A stretch of DNA of 64,000 bases from Neolewinella xylanilytica. Lineage in GTDB: Bacteria > Bacteroidota > Bacteroidia > Chitinophagales > Saprospiraceae. The translations under genes and the position numbers were made by a program. Below are positions 8,708 through 17,213 of this stretch, one piece after another. Numbering within the stretch: the stretch's first letter is position 1; every line of letters begins with the position of its first letter. The notes beneath the pieces are model-generated. The model was not told where the DNA came from, searched no databases, and was given only the letters and a program-made list of their open reading frames with translations. The stretch is from the NCBI RefSeq assembly GCF_002934605.1, contig NZ_PTJC01000006.1, forward strand, positions 1,860,001-1,924,000. Direction: 5' to 3'.

Positions 8708-9709
8708 TCAGCGTTGCTCGGGCCGGCGTTCCTCGCCGTTCACCCGCATGACGAAGGCATCCGAAGTATACCTGGCGCGAATTTCCCGAAGTACCTGCCG
8801 TAGCCGGCTTTCATCCGAATAGGTGACTTCGACCCCGAGTCGGGTATTGCGACCGACCTCCTCCGTGAAGGGAGTGTATCCCGCCTCGCTCAGTCGCCGG
8901 ACCTGTTTGTCGACGTTGCGTTGGCGGGCGTAGAGACCGATGGCGATGATGGCGGTATTCGTCTGGCTAGCGATTGGCTGGTCTTCCGGGGGCCGCACTA
9001 CCGTCGCGGAAGGTTCGAGGGTAGGGGGCGCCGCCGGCCGGACATCGTTTGCGTCGATCAGGGCTGCATCTTCCGCCGGCCTGACAAGCGCGGGCGCGCG
9101 CTCCCGGGCAGTGGGTCGATCGTCGGGGGTGGCAAACTGCTCCCCAATCGCTCCGCCCAGCCGGAACAACAGGTAGAGAACCAGCAGCAGGCCGGCCAGT
9201 CCGGCCGCGTACCATAGCACGCCCCGGTATTGCATCGGCCACGCGGACTTGGCCACTACTACCTCCTGGTTTGGCGCGGCGGAGGGGCGTGGTGGAACTG
9301 CCGCAGGTTTTTCCTTCCGGACGATCGGTTTCAGATTAATCTCGGGAAGTCCGAAGGATTCTTTGCTGAAGTTGGTGGCTCCCGGGGAAAAGCGGACATC
9401 ACCGTCCTGATGCCGGTACAGTTTACCGATACCGTCGAGCAGGACGGTGCGGCCCGCTTCTAGACTATCCCGTGTCTGGCGGACGAACGCTTCGGCGTCT
9501 TCGGGACCGATCTCTCGCCGCAATCGGCCGTCGTCCACTACCAGGTTCCCGTTGAAGGCGACGCGGGCGCAGGGAGCGGAGGCCCGGCCTTCGATCAGGC
9601 TAACCATTGCCGGTTGTTCGACCACGAGCAGCGTGCCTATTCCGGGCAGGCAGACTCTACCTTCCTCCATGAGAAGGGAGCGCAAGGATGTGGTTGCGGC
9701 TGAGTGCAT
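8708..9709 (-). CDS. HU-like (CCDC81-type) / SPOR domain membrane protein
   Basis: This 333-residue protein appears to have three parts. The N-terminal 120 residues resemble the HU-like CCDC81-type domain found in Bacteroidota (LPGIGTLLVVEQPA...VLLDGIGKLY). One membrane helix follows (GVLWYAAGLAGLLLVLYLLF, about 180-200), then a proline/alanine-rich periplasmic linker. The C-terminal about 75 residues look like a SPOR peptidoglycan-binding domain (AIIAIGLYARQRNVDKQVRRL...AGYTPF). Such proteins would link a cytoplasmic DNA-binding-like fold to septal peptidoglycan; the family role is not established. It lies 26 bp downstream of algH, likely in one operon. Confidence 0.8.
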   Translation of the reverse strand: MHSAATTSLRSLLMEEGRVCLPGIGTLLVVEQPAMVSLIEGRASAPCARVAFNGNLVVDDGRLRREIGPEDAEAFVRQTRDSLEAGRTVLLDGIGKLYRHQDGDVRFSPGATNFSKESFGLPEINLKPIVRKEKPAAVPPRPSAAPNQEVVVAKSAWPMQYRGVLWYAAGLAGLLLVLYLLFRLGGAIGEQFATPDDRPTARERAPALVRPAEDAALIDANDVRPAAPPTLEPSATVVRPPEDQPIASQTNTAIIAIGLYARQRNVDKQVRRLSEAGYTPFTEEVGRNTRLGVEVTYSDESRLRQVLREIRARYTSDAFVMRVNGEERRPEQR

Positions 9710-9735
9710 GCGACAAAGTTAGGCGATCGGAGCAA

Positions 9736-10290
9736 CTAATTATAAGTGGGCTCCTCCCGCATACCGGCGATAACACTGAAGGTGTTGCCCTTATTATGCA
9801 TTACCTGGGCCCAGAGCTTTTCAGGCTGGCTCTTGAATAGGTAATTCGGATACATTCTGGCCGTGACCCAGCTACCTCCCGCTAGTTCCTCCTGGAGCTG
9901 CTTTTCCGACCAGCCGCTGTAGCCAACGAAGAAGCGGATGTCCTGAGGGGTGATCAGCTTTTGGTCGATGAGCACCTTCAGTTTCTGGTAATCTCCTCCC
10001 CAGTAAATACCTTTCACAACCTCGTCACTGCCCTCCAGAATCTCTCCTTTATTGTGCAGATAATGGACGGTATCCGTTCCTACGGGGCCACCGAAGTAGA
10101 CCGGGGCGTCAAACTCGGGGAAGTCCTTCACCAGTTCGTCTACCCGCATATTCACCTTATGGTTAATGATAAAGCCCAAGCTGCCTTCCTCGTTGTGCTC
10201 TACCAGGAGTATGGTGCTCCGCTTGAAGTTCTGGTCAAGCATGAAAGGCTCGGCCAGGAGGATCGTACCATTGCGAATTTCGTCAGACAT
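9736..10290 (-). CDS. YqgE/AlgH family protein
   Basis: This 184-residue protein matches the UPF0301/AlgH family: GTILLAEPFMLDQNFKRSTI, GFIINHK, PVYFGGPVGTD, and FFVGYSGWSEKQLQEEL. The family is widespread and its biochemical role is unsettled; in Pseudomonas it was linked to alginate regulation. The MSDEIRNG start at 10290 is chosen because homologs begin close to the GTILLA strand; the longer frame adds an unlikely basic extension. It is followed by the HU/SPOR gene with the same orientation. Confidence 0.92.
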   Translation of the reverse strand: MSDEIRNGTILLAEPFMLDQNFKRSTILLVEHNEEGSLGFIINHKVNMRVDELVKDFPEFDAPVYFGGPVGTDTVHYLHNKGEILEGSDEVVKGIYWGGDYQKLKVLIDQKLITPQDIRFFVGYSGWSEKQLQEELAGGSWVTARMYPNYLFKSQPEKLWAQVMHNKGNTFSVIAGMREEPTYN

Positions 10291-10421
10291 AGGGTAGCGC
10301 TTTGCGTTAATTAAAGTAATCGAAACGGCTCCAGGTTGAAAATTTTCTTTCCGCCGTGGCATTTTGCGGTCAAAATATCTGCCTGTCAGCAAGGTGCGTG
10401 GTGGAGGAGAAGTTCAAGCGC

Positions 10422-10429
10422 TACCTTTG
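10422..10429 (+). promoter_or_regulatory. -7 element TACCTTTG upstream of ccsA-like gene
   Basis: This is an exact TAnnTTTG match. It ends only four bases before the ATG at 10434 but 16 bases before the ATG at 10446. That spacing favours the second ATG as the start, or else a leaderless mRNA. Confidence 0.5.
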
Positions 10430-10445
10430 CGGCATGGAAAGATTG

Positions 10446-11585
10446 ATGGGCCAAAGCTGGTGGAAAGTACTGAGCGTCCTGATCCTGGTTTACGCGATCA
10501 CCGCCGGTATGTTGGTGCCCCTGAAGCCCAACCTGCTCTCCGTAACCCCCAATGCAGCGCAACTCGGCACGACCCAGCGTTTCGACCTGGTAGGTTACAA
10601 TACGGAGTTTACCGCGGATGAGGGCGCTACCCGTGCGTGGCTTAACTACGGGGATGGCTACGCCCTGGAAGCCTCCCGGGTGGACGTGGTGGACGATCGC
10701 CGTGCCACGGTTACCTTTGAAGTACCCGCCTTTCTTCCGGCCGATCGTCCGGAAAACAAGAAACTTTCCCTCATTGTCAGTGGTCCCGGTAGCGGGGCTT
10801 TTGTTTCTCCCGACGTGGTTGTCATCCGGCAGTCCGCAGCGCCGCCCGATCTGGCCGGCGTGCAGGAGGCATGGCAGCGTACCGCGATGCAGAAGGGAGA
10901 CCTGACGGCCTATGATGGCATGTCTTATCCCTACCGCAGCCTGCTGTCGGAAACCATCCGCAACACCTACTTTCACGTCAGTCTCTGGTTCGCGATGATG
11001 TTCCTCTTCATTGCGGCGGTGACGTACTCCGTCAAGTACCTGCGGCGCAAAACCAAGCAGGACCGTGCGGAAATCCCCGATGTCGTACCCCTTTCCGAAA
11101 TTAGCAAACTGGAGCGGGCGGATACCTGGGCCGTGGTATTCACCGGCGTGGGAATGTTGTTCGGTGTGCTCGGACTCCTTACCGGCGCGGTCTGGGCCAA
11201 GTACACCTGGGGAAGCTTCTGGAACTGGGACATCAAGCAGTTTACTACCCTGATCGCGCTGCTGATCTACGGCGGGTATTTCGTGCTGCGGGCGGCCTTC
11301 CCCGATCCGGAGCGGCGAGCCCGTCTCGGAGCCGTCTATAACATCTTTGCTTTCGTCTGCCTGATTCCGCTGATCTATATTCTTCCCCGACTCAGCACCA
11401 CTAGCCTCCACCCAGGGGCCGAAGGCAACCCGGCCATGGGCGGAGAGGATCTCGACAATACGATGCGCATGGTATTCTATCCAACCATCATTGGCTGGAC
11501 CCTATTTGGCGGCTGGATGGCTACGGTGGCTTACCGGACCCGCGTACTGGGCGAGCGGCTCCTGCGACGGGACGAAACATATTAA
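10446..11585 (+). CDS. Cytochrome c biogenesis protein, CcsA/CcmC-like
   Basis: This membrane protein of about 379 residues carries the tryptophan-rich haem-handling signature WGSFWNWD characteristic of CcmC/CcsA proteins that present haem for cytochrome c maturation. It has an N-terminal helix (VLSVLILVYAITAGMLV), a long periplasmic domain of about 150 residues, and five further hydrophobic segments. Histidines near FHVSLWF and TSLHPGAEG could be haem ligands. The ATG at 10446 is preferred because the promoter -7 box ends at 10429; the ATG at 10434 would add four residues. No ccmB or ccmF-type partner is in the window. Confidence 0.85.
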   Translation: MGQSWWKVLSVLILVYAITAGMLVPLKPNLLSVTPNAAQLGTTQRFDLVGYNTEFTADEGATRAWLNYGDGYALEASRVDVVDDRRATVTFEVPAFLPADRPENKKLSLIVSGPGSGAFVSPDVVVIRQSAAPPDLAGVQEAWQRTAMQKGDLTAYDGMSYPYRSLLSETIRNTYFHVSLWFAMMFLFIAAVTYSVKYLRRKTKQDRAEIPDVVPLSEISKLERADTWAVVFTGVGMLFGVLGLLTGAVWAKYTWGSFWNWDIKQFTTLIALLIYGGYFVLRAAFPDPERRARLGAVYNIFAFVCLIPLIYILPRLSTTSLHPGAEGNPAMGGEDLDNTMRMVFYPTIIGWTLFGGWMATVAYRTRVLGERLLRRDETY

Positions 11586-11590
11586 CAACG

Positions 11591-13165
11591 ATGATGCGTG
11601 GTACATGGCTGTTTTGGCTGATCACCTTAGGTCCGGCCTTTGCTCCGGCCCAGCGCATCACGACGGAACTGATCTGCCGCTGGGAAAGCCCGGCAATGCC
11701 AGCCAAACGGCATACCATTGCCACCGCCACGTATCAGTGGTTGACCGAGGATATCGCCTTGCTCCGGTTTCCGACGCCCGAATCAGCCGCTAGTGCGCAG
11801 CGGGCACTACTCGAACAAAAGGGGGCCGTGACCGTGCAGTACAACCATCGGGTAGCTTTCCGGGAAGTACCGAACGATCCCCAGTATTTCCGGCAGGCCA
11901 ACATGCAACGCTCTGGGTACGAGGAAGCCTGGAACCTGACGACCGGTGGCCGCACCGCCGGAGGAGTTCCCATTGTCACCGCCGTACTCGACGCTGGATT
12001 CGATACGGACCACGTGGATCTCCTGGGAAATATTTGGAAGAACGAAGCCGAGATCCCCGGCGACGGTATCGATAATGACGCCAATGGCTTCGTAGACGAC
12101 ACCAACGGCTGGAACTTCGTAGACCAATCGCCTGACCACCCCGCCGACGTGCACGGTACGGCGGTCGCCGGTTTGCTGGGGGCCACTGGCAACAATGCCA
12201 CCGGCGTAACGGGTACCAACTGGCAAGCGCGGCTGATGCTCTTCACCATCAGTACCGTGGCGGACATCATCGCCGCCTACCAATACGTGATCGATCAGCG
12301 AAGCGAATACAACCGCACGGGCGGCAGCGCGGGCGCATTCGTCGTGGCCACGAACGCCAGTTTCGGTATCGAGGACGCCACCTGTGAGGATTTTCCCGTG
12401 TGGGGCGATATGTACGACCGTCTGGGTCAGGTGGGCGTGCTCACCGCCGCCAGTGTGGCCAACGTCGGTCGCGACGCCGATCTGGCCGGCGATATGCCGA
12501 TAGACTGCCCCAGTAATTTTCTCATCGGCGTGACGAACGTAGATGCGGACGACGGGCTGTTTGCCGCTTCCGGGTACGGCCGGGAAAACGTAGATCTCGC
12601 CGCCCCCGGTGAGCAGAGTTATACTACCCGACCCGGCAACACCTACGGTACGTTCGGTAGCACCAGCGCCGCGGCGCCCTACGTTACGGGAGCGATTTCC
12701 TTGCTCTACGCTACACCATCGTGCCCGAGTCTGGAGGCAGGCGCCAGGACCGATCCCGCCCCGGCGGCCCTGCGCGTCCGCGCGGCGATCCTGGCTTCCG
12801 TCAGGCCCGAATCCAGCCTGTCGGGGATCACGGTTACCGGCGGCATTATTGACGCAGGTGCCGCTCAGGCCGCTATATTGGACGATTGCCTGGAAGAAGG
12901 GGCAGCTTTCGGCATCCAAATCGCCTTTCCCAATCCGACGTCCGGGAGGTTGCAGGTACTGACCACCGCACGTGCTTTACCCGAAAACGCGGAAGTACAG
13001 CTATTCGACGCCATGGGCCGAAGGGTGGGGGGGGCGGCATTTTTTCGCTACCGCGTCGATCCGGTAGGACTTGAAGCGGATCTTTCGGGGCTGCCGGCGG
13101 GTTGGTACTACCTCCGGGTTACGGACGAAAACCGGGTGGCGGGGATAAATTTTTTGAAGCAGTAG
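11591..13165 (+). CDS. Secreted subtilisin-family (S8) serine protease with T9SS sorting domain
   Basis: This 524-residue protein starts with a signal peptide (LFWLITLGPAFAPAQ). The S8 catalytic residues are D134 (AVLDAGFD), H188 (DVHGTAVAGLLG) and S359 (FGSTSAAAPYVTG), with oxyanion N255 (TNASFG). The C-terminal about 80 residues form a T9SS sorting domain (FPNPTSGRLQV ... GWYYLRVTDEN), so it is predicted to be exported across the outer membrane. An aspartate-rich stretch (GDGIDNDANGFVDD) resembles a calcium site. It begins five bases after the ccsA-like gene and may be co-transcribed, although the functions differ. Confidence 0.92.
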   Translation: MMRGTWLFWLITLGPAFAPAQRITTELICRWESPAMPAKRHTIATATYQWLTEDIALLRFPTPESAASAQRALLEQKGAVTVQYNHRVAFREVPNDPQYFRQANMQRSGYEEAWNLTTGGRTAGGVPIVTAVLDAGFDTDHVDLLGNIWKNEAEIPGDGIDNDANGFVDDTNGWNFVDQSPDHPADVHGTAVAGLLGATGNNATGVTGTNWQARLMLFTISTVADIIAAYQYVIDQRSEYNRTGGSAGAFVVATNASFGIEDATCEDFPVWGDMYDRLGQVGVLTAASVANVGRDADLAGDMPIDCPSNFLIGVTNVDADDGLFAASGYGRENVDLAAPGEQSYTTRPGNTYGTFGSTSAAAPYVTGAISLLYATPSCPSLEAGARTDPAPAALRVRAAILASVRPESSLSGITVTGGIIDAGAAQAAILDDCLEEGAAFGIQIAFPNPTSGRLQVLTTARALPENAEVQLFDAMGRRVGGAAFFRYRVDPVGLEADLSGLPAGWYYLRVTDENRVAGINFLKQ

Positions 13166-13399
13166 GGTGACCGGACTTGCGGGTGTCCGTCATAGTATCG
13201 GAACGCCAGCCGGTGCACCGGAAAACGACAATTAGGCACAAACATTTACACGAAATTCCACAAATATTTGGGCGTGGTGTAGAATTTCCCAATCTTCGCG
13301 GGTCTCTATTGGACAGTCGATCGGGCAAGCCGTCAACGAGTCCGTTCGCCTTACCTGTTCGCCCATTTGGGCACTCCTTACTCCCAACCTTTTTCTGCT

Positions 13400-14296
13400 A
13401 TGCTAAAAAATTCCCTGCTCTTCCTGGTCCTTTTACTGGGCCTCACCTCCTGTGTAAGCAAAAAGAAATTCGAGTCACTCCAGGCCGACGTCACTTCCCG
13501 TGACGAGCTCATCGCCCAGCGCGATCAGGAGCTGAATCGCTACGCCCAGCAGCTCGCGGAGTGCGAACGCCGGGAGCTCCAGTTGGAAAACGAACTGGAA
13601 ACCGCCAACGCCCAGGCCACCCTGCGTGAAGAACAAGTCGTGGACCTCCGGGAGCAACGCGATCGCCAGCTGACCCAGCTCGAAGGGCTGACCAACCTCA
13701 GTCAGGGAGCCAGCCAGAACATCAGCCAGACCCTTTCTCAGCTTGAAGGGAAGGATCGTTATATCCGGGTACTGCAGGCTGCCAAGTCGCGCGCCGACTC
13801 CATCAACCTCGCCCTGGCCGTCAACCTCAAAAGCGTACTGCGTGACGGTATCGAGGACGAGGACGTAACCATCGAGGTAGATAAGACCGTGGTTTACATC
13901 AACCTCTCCGATAAGATGCTCTACAAGAGCGGAAGTTACCAGATCACCGACCGCGCCGCCGAGGTGCTGGAAAAGATCGCCTCGATTGCGAAAAGCCGCC
14001 CCAGCCTGGAGATCATGGTGGAAGGCTACACCGATAACGTGCCCATCAACACCAACTGTGTGAAGGACAACTGGGACCTTTCCGTCCTCCGGGCTACGGC
14101 GGTGGTCAAAGCCCTGGAAAACAAGTTCGATATCGATCCCAATCGCCTGATCGCCGCCGGCCGCGGAGAGTACAACCAGCTGGTCGATAACACGACGGCC
14201 GAAAACCGCTCCATCAACCGCCGGACCCGGATCATTCTCCTTCCGAGACTGGACCAGTTCTACGATCTGCTCGATCCCACGAAGGTTCCCGAATAG
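13400..14296 (+). CDS. OmpA-family lipoprotein with coiled coil
   Basis: This 298-residue protein has a lipoprotein signal (LLLGLTSCVSKKKFE, C16), a coiled-coil domain rich in Glu/Gln/Arg (about residues 20-125), and a C-terminal OmpA/MotB peptidoglycan-binding domain (EIMVEGYTDNVPIN, NWDLSVLRATAV, GRGEYNQLVDN, NRRTRI). It likely tethers the outer membrane to peptidoglycan. The ATG at 13400 gives a normal lipoprotein signal. It converges with tilS and the two share a hairpin between them. A 230-bp gap upstream separates it from the protease gene. Confidence 0.9.
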   Translation: MLKNSLLFLVLLLGLTSCVSKKKFESLQADVTSRDELIAQRDQELNRYAQQLAECERRELQLENELETANAQATLREEQVVDLREQRDRQLTQLEGLTNLSQGASQNISQTLSQLEGKDRYIRVLQAAKSRADSINLALAVNLKSVLRDGIEDEDVTIEVDKTVVYINLSDKMLYKSGSYQITDRAAEVLEKIASIAKSRPSLEIMVEGYTDNVPINTNCVKDNWDLSVLRATAVVKALENKFDIDPNRLIAAGRGEYNQLVDNTTAENRSINRRTRIILLPRLDQFYDLLDPTKVPE

Positions 14297-14316
14297 GCAG
14301 CAATGCCCTTTATTCG

Positions 14317-14352
14317 GCAAGCCCCGGACTACTACGGTAGTTCGGGGCTTGC
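14317..14352. terminator. Hairpin between convergent OmpA-type gene and tilS
   Basis: A 16-bp stem (14317-14332 with 14337-14352), containing one mismatched or G-U position, encloses a four-base loop. It overlaps the tilS stop codon. It could serve both convergent transcripts, but there is no long T-run on either side. Confidence 0.6.
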
Positions 14353-15660
14353 TCGTTCGGTGCGTATCCGTAACACCCTTTCATCGTTCGGCCCGACGGC
14401 AAACGAGTTCGCAATTCGGTGCCCGACGATAGCTACGATCCGGCCTTCGCTATCCACGAGTACGGGGGTGAGGTCCCGCTCCCAGTGCGGTACTTTTTGG
14501 TCGATAAAAAAGTCCTTTACCTTTTTCCTTCCCTGCATACCCAGTGGATCGAAACGGTCACCGGGGGCGCGGGCCCGCAGGTGCAACGGAAGTTGCGGGA
14601 TCCGGACAAAATCGATACCCCTTTCCTCTAACACGGCCGGCGCTTCCACCACGTCTAGGCGAATCTTTTGATGACCGAAGACCACGGTTGCGGGGAGCCT
14701 TTCCACGGTGGATGCTACGGGTACCAGGTTGGATTTCGGCCTAAACAAGATGGTCTCTTCCGTAACCACCGCGCGGTGGGTCGCGGAGGTTACCTCGAAG
14801 GCACCCGATTTGGTCGCCAGCTGCCGGAACTGATCCTCCGTGAAGCCTAGGTTCTTACCGTAGTGCCATAGCAGGGTAAGGAGGTCCCGTTCGCCCAAAC
14901 CAGCCAGCGTCCGATCGATCCGTAGGGAATCCTCCGTTCGGGTAACGGCGGGGTGGGCGAGTAGTCCGTCTTGGTAAAATCGCTCGGCGGACCGCAGGTG
15001 GTCGAACGTGCGACGCAGGTTATCGTCGGTCAGTCCGGCTGCCCGGAGACCGGGAATGACGGTGTGGCGAAGCCGGTTGCGCAGATAGTCGGTCTCCGCA
15101 TTGGTACGGTCGTCCCGCCAAGTAAGCCCCTCAGCCAATGCGTACGCCAGGATATCGGCCTTCCCGGCAAAGAGCAGCGGCCGTGCAACGGGAAATGCGG
15201 TTTGCAAGGGCACGCCGCGCATGCCGCTTAGGCCGGTTCCCCGCAGCAGATTCAGCAGCTGGGTTTCCAGATTATCATCCAGTTGGTGAGCGGTGAGCAA
15301 GGTGGTGTAGTGGTACTCATCCAGAATTTTCTTAAAATGATCATACCTTACTTGCCTGGCCCAGATCTGCAAGTTAAAACCTGCGGGTCGCGGGTGGGGG
15401 GGGGGAGCCGTGCGGCCGTGATAGGCGCAGCCGTAGCGGGTGGCCAGCTCCCGAACCCAACGTTCGTCACCGTCGGAATCTTCGCCCCGGAGCTGGTAAT
15501 TGCAGTGGGCCATTCCAAAGGTGTACCCTTCGGTGGCCAAGAGGTGAGCGAGGGTACAACTGTCCAACCCGCCGCTGACGGCCAGCAGTAAGCGGTCCTG
15601 GGGCCCGAAGAGCTTTTCCCGGGCCACGAATGCACGAAAGCCACGCCGCAATTCCGTCAT
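14332..15660 (-). CDS. tilS: tRNA(Ile)-lysidine synthetase
   Basis: This 442-residue enzyme modifies C34 of the CAU-anticodon tRNA-Ile to lysidine. The PP-loop ATP motif SGGLDS is at residues 29-34. Further TilS signatures are AHCNYQLRG, TAHQLDDNLETQLLNLLRGTGLSGMRG and ETDYLRNRLRH. The C-terminal domain (LHLRARAPGDRFDPLGMQGRKKVKDFFIDQKVP, split here as LRARAPGDRFDP and GRKKVKDFFID) binds the tRNA. Its start is two bases from the rlmH stop, so the two genes form an operon with rlmH first. Confidence 0.95.
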   Translation of the reverse strand: MTELRRGFRAFVAREKLFGPQDRLLLAVSGGLDSCTLAHLLATEGYTFGMAHCNYQLRGEDSDGDERWVRELATRYGCAYHGRTAPPPHPRPAGFNLQIWARQVRYDHFKKILDEYHYTTLLTAHQLDDNLETQLLNLLRGTGLSGMRGVPLQTAFPVARPLLFAGKADILAYALAEGLTWRDDRTNAETDYLRNRLRHTVIPGLRAAGLTDDNLRRTFDHLRSAERFYQDGLLAHPAVTRTEDSLRIDRTLAGLGERDLLTLLWHYGKNLGFTEDQFRQLATKSGAFEVTSATHRAVVTEETILFRPKSNLVPVASTVERLPATVVFGHQKIRLDVVEAPAVLEERGIDFVRIPQLPLHLRARAPGDRFDPLGMQGRKKVKDFFIDQKVPHWERDLTPVLVDSEGRIVAIVGHRIANSFAVGPNDERVLRIRTERASPELP

Positions 15661-15662
15661 CT

Positions 15663-16136
15663 TCAGGAATTATGGTATTTCTCATTGCGAAGGATGGTCA
15701 TGGCCCGGTAGATTTGTTCCAGTAAAAACAAGCGGACCATTTGGTGGCTGAACGTCATCCGGCTGAGGCTCAATTGCTGATCCGCGCGGGCGTAAACCGC
15801 CTCGGTAAAACCAAATGCGCCGCCGACCGCGAATACCAGCCGCCGCGCCGGACGCTGTAACTCTTTCTCCATCCACCTGGATAATTCAACGCTGGAGTAC
15901 GTCGCGCCGCCTTCGTCGAGCAGCACGAGCCGGTCTTCCGGACCAATGCGCGACAGCAAGAGCTTGCCTTCCGCTTCCTTCAATTCCTCCGAACTCATTT
16001 TTCCCGCCATGCGGATGTCCGGGAGTATCTCGACGGCCACGGGTAAGTAGTGGCTCAGCCGTTTAGCGTATATCTCTTCGCCGGTGCGGAGATATTTTTC
16101 CTTGGTTTTGCCGATAAAGTACAGTTGGACCTTCAC
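15663..16136 (-). CDS. rlmH: 23S rRNA (pseudouridine-1915-N3) methyltransferase
   Basis: This 157-residue SPOUT methyltransferase shows the family SAM-knot region FAVGGAFGFTEAVYARAD and the C-terminal LSLSRMTFSHQMVRLFLLEQ followed by IYRAMTILRNEKYH. It methylates pseudouridine 1915 of 23S rRNA. Length is typical. It directly precedes tilS on the minus strand. The 240-bp region upstream separates it from the divergent prmA. Confidence 0.95.
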   Translation of the reverse strand: MKVQLYFIGKTKEKYLRTGEEIYAKRLSHYLPVAVEILPDIRMAGKMSSEELKEAEGKLLLSRIGPEDRLVLLDEGGATYSSVELSRWMEKELQRPARRLVFAVGGAFGFTEAVYARADQQLSLSRMTFSHQMVRLFLLEQIYRAMTILRNEKYHNS

Positions 16137-16379
16137 TGCTTAGCATACGTGAGTTCGCAAGGTAGGGTTCCGGTCCTTTACGCAGCCGGCTAATCAGCTT
16201 AACCGACCAGCGAGACCTACCATCTTCTGACGGCCGAAGGGGGGGATGGCGGCGATTACCCCCATCCCGGTAACGCGGTAGTAGGGCAATCCTTTGGCCG
16301 GTATAGATTATCCGTATCCACTCCATCCCGGTAAAAGCCGGTTACTTTGCGCTATTTCCCAACCAGAATAAACTGCCCC

Positions 16380-17213
16380 ATGTACACTGCTTACCCGATT
16401 GATTGTGCAGCCGAGGATGTCGACGTGCTGATCGCCCTATTGGCCGATACCGGCTTCGATTCCTTCGAGGAAACCGAAACTGGCGTAACGGCTTATGGCC
16501 TGCGGGAGCAACTGGAGCGGGATACCGCGACGTTACGGTCCTTGCAGGACCGGTTTGCCTTTACGTACTATTCCGAACACCTGGAGGAGAAGAACTGGAA
16601 CGCCATCTGGGAGAGCGGTTTCCAGCCCATCCGCATTGACGACCGGCTCTCCCTTCGTGCCACGTTTCACCCCCCGGTACCGGAGGTGAAGTACGATCTG
16701 GTGATCGACCCTAAAATGTCCTTTGGGACCGGACACCACGCCACTACGTACATGATGTGCGAACTGTTACTGGAGCATTTCCCGGCGCATCCGGCTCCAG
16801 GACAGCGGGTGCTTGACTACGGCTGCGGCACGGGCGTGCTCGGAATACTGGCCAAGCGACTGGGAGCCGACCAGGTGGATGCGGTGGATATCGAACCGTG
16901 GGCCATCGAGAACAGTAGGGAAAACGCGGCGACAAACCATGTTATTTTTGACCGTTTGGTTGTCGGAACGCTCGATGAAATACTGACCGGTATGCCCTAC
17001 GACCTAGTGCTGGCAAACATAAATCGGAACGTACTATTAGCATCTGCGGAGGCGTTGAGTGGGAACACGCGCCCGGGCGGAAGGGTCTACGCAAGTGGTA
17101 TCTTACTCCAGGACGCTGACTCGGTGATCGATCGGTATCGCCGGGCCGGATTTGCCCACCTTCGGACGGTGGCCCGTGAAGATTGGCGGGCGTTAGAATT
17201 TATCCGCGAATGA
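16380..17213 (+). CDS. prmA: Ribosomal protein L11 methyltransferase
   Basis: This 277-residue class I SAM methyltransferase trimethylates ribosomal protein L11. Family features are DPKMSFGTGHHATTYMM, the SAM-binding loop VLDYGCGTGVLGI, DAVDIEPWAIENSREN and the DLVLANINRNVL motif (NPPY-like NIN). The ATG at 16380 is favoured because MYTAYPI matches the short N-terminus of Bacteroidota PrmA. A TTACTTTG element, close to the -7 consensus, lies about 31 bp upstream. Its stop codon overlaps the start of the next gene (ATGA), so the two are translationally coupled. Confidence 0.94.
   Translation: MYTAYPIDCAAEDVDVLIALLADTGFDSFEETETGVTAYGLREQLERDTATLRSLQDRFAFTYYSEHLEEKNWNAIWESGFQPIRIDDRLSLRATFHPPVPEVKYDLVIDPKMSFGTGHHATTYMMCELLLEHFPAHPAPGQRVLDYGCGTGVLGILAKRLGADQVDAVDIEPWAIENSRENAATNHVIFDRLVVGTLDEILTGMPYDLVLANINRNVLLASAEALSGNTRPGGRVYASGILLQDADSVIDRYRRAGFAHLRTVAREDWRALEFIRE

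Noticed and set aside
12609..12962. Arginine/proline-rich open frame inside the protease gene
   Set aside because: It is a shadow of the S8 protease coding sequence in GC-rich DNA.
16063..16326. 87-residue minus-strand frame overlapping rlmH
   Set aside because: It overlaps the rlmH start in another frame and has an arginine-rich, non-protein-like composition.
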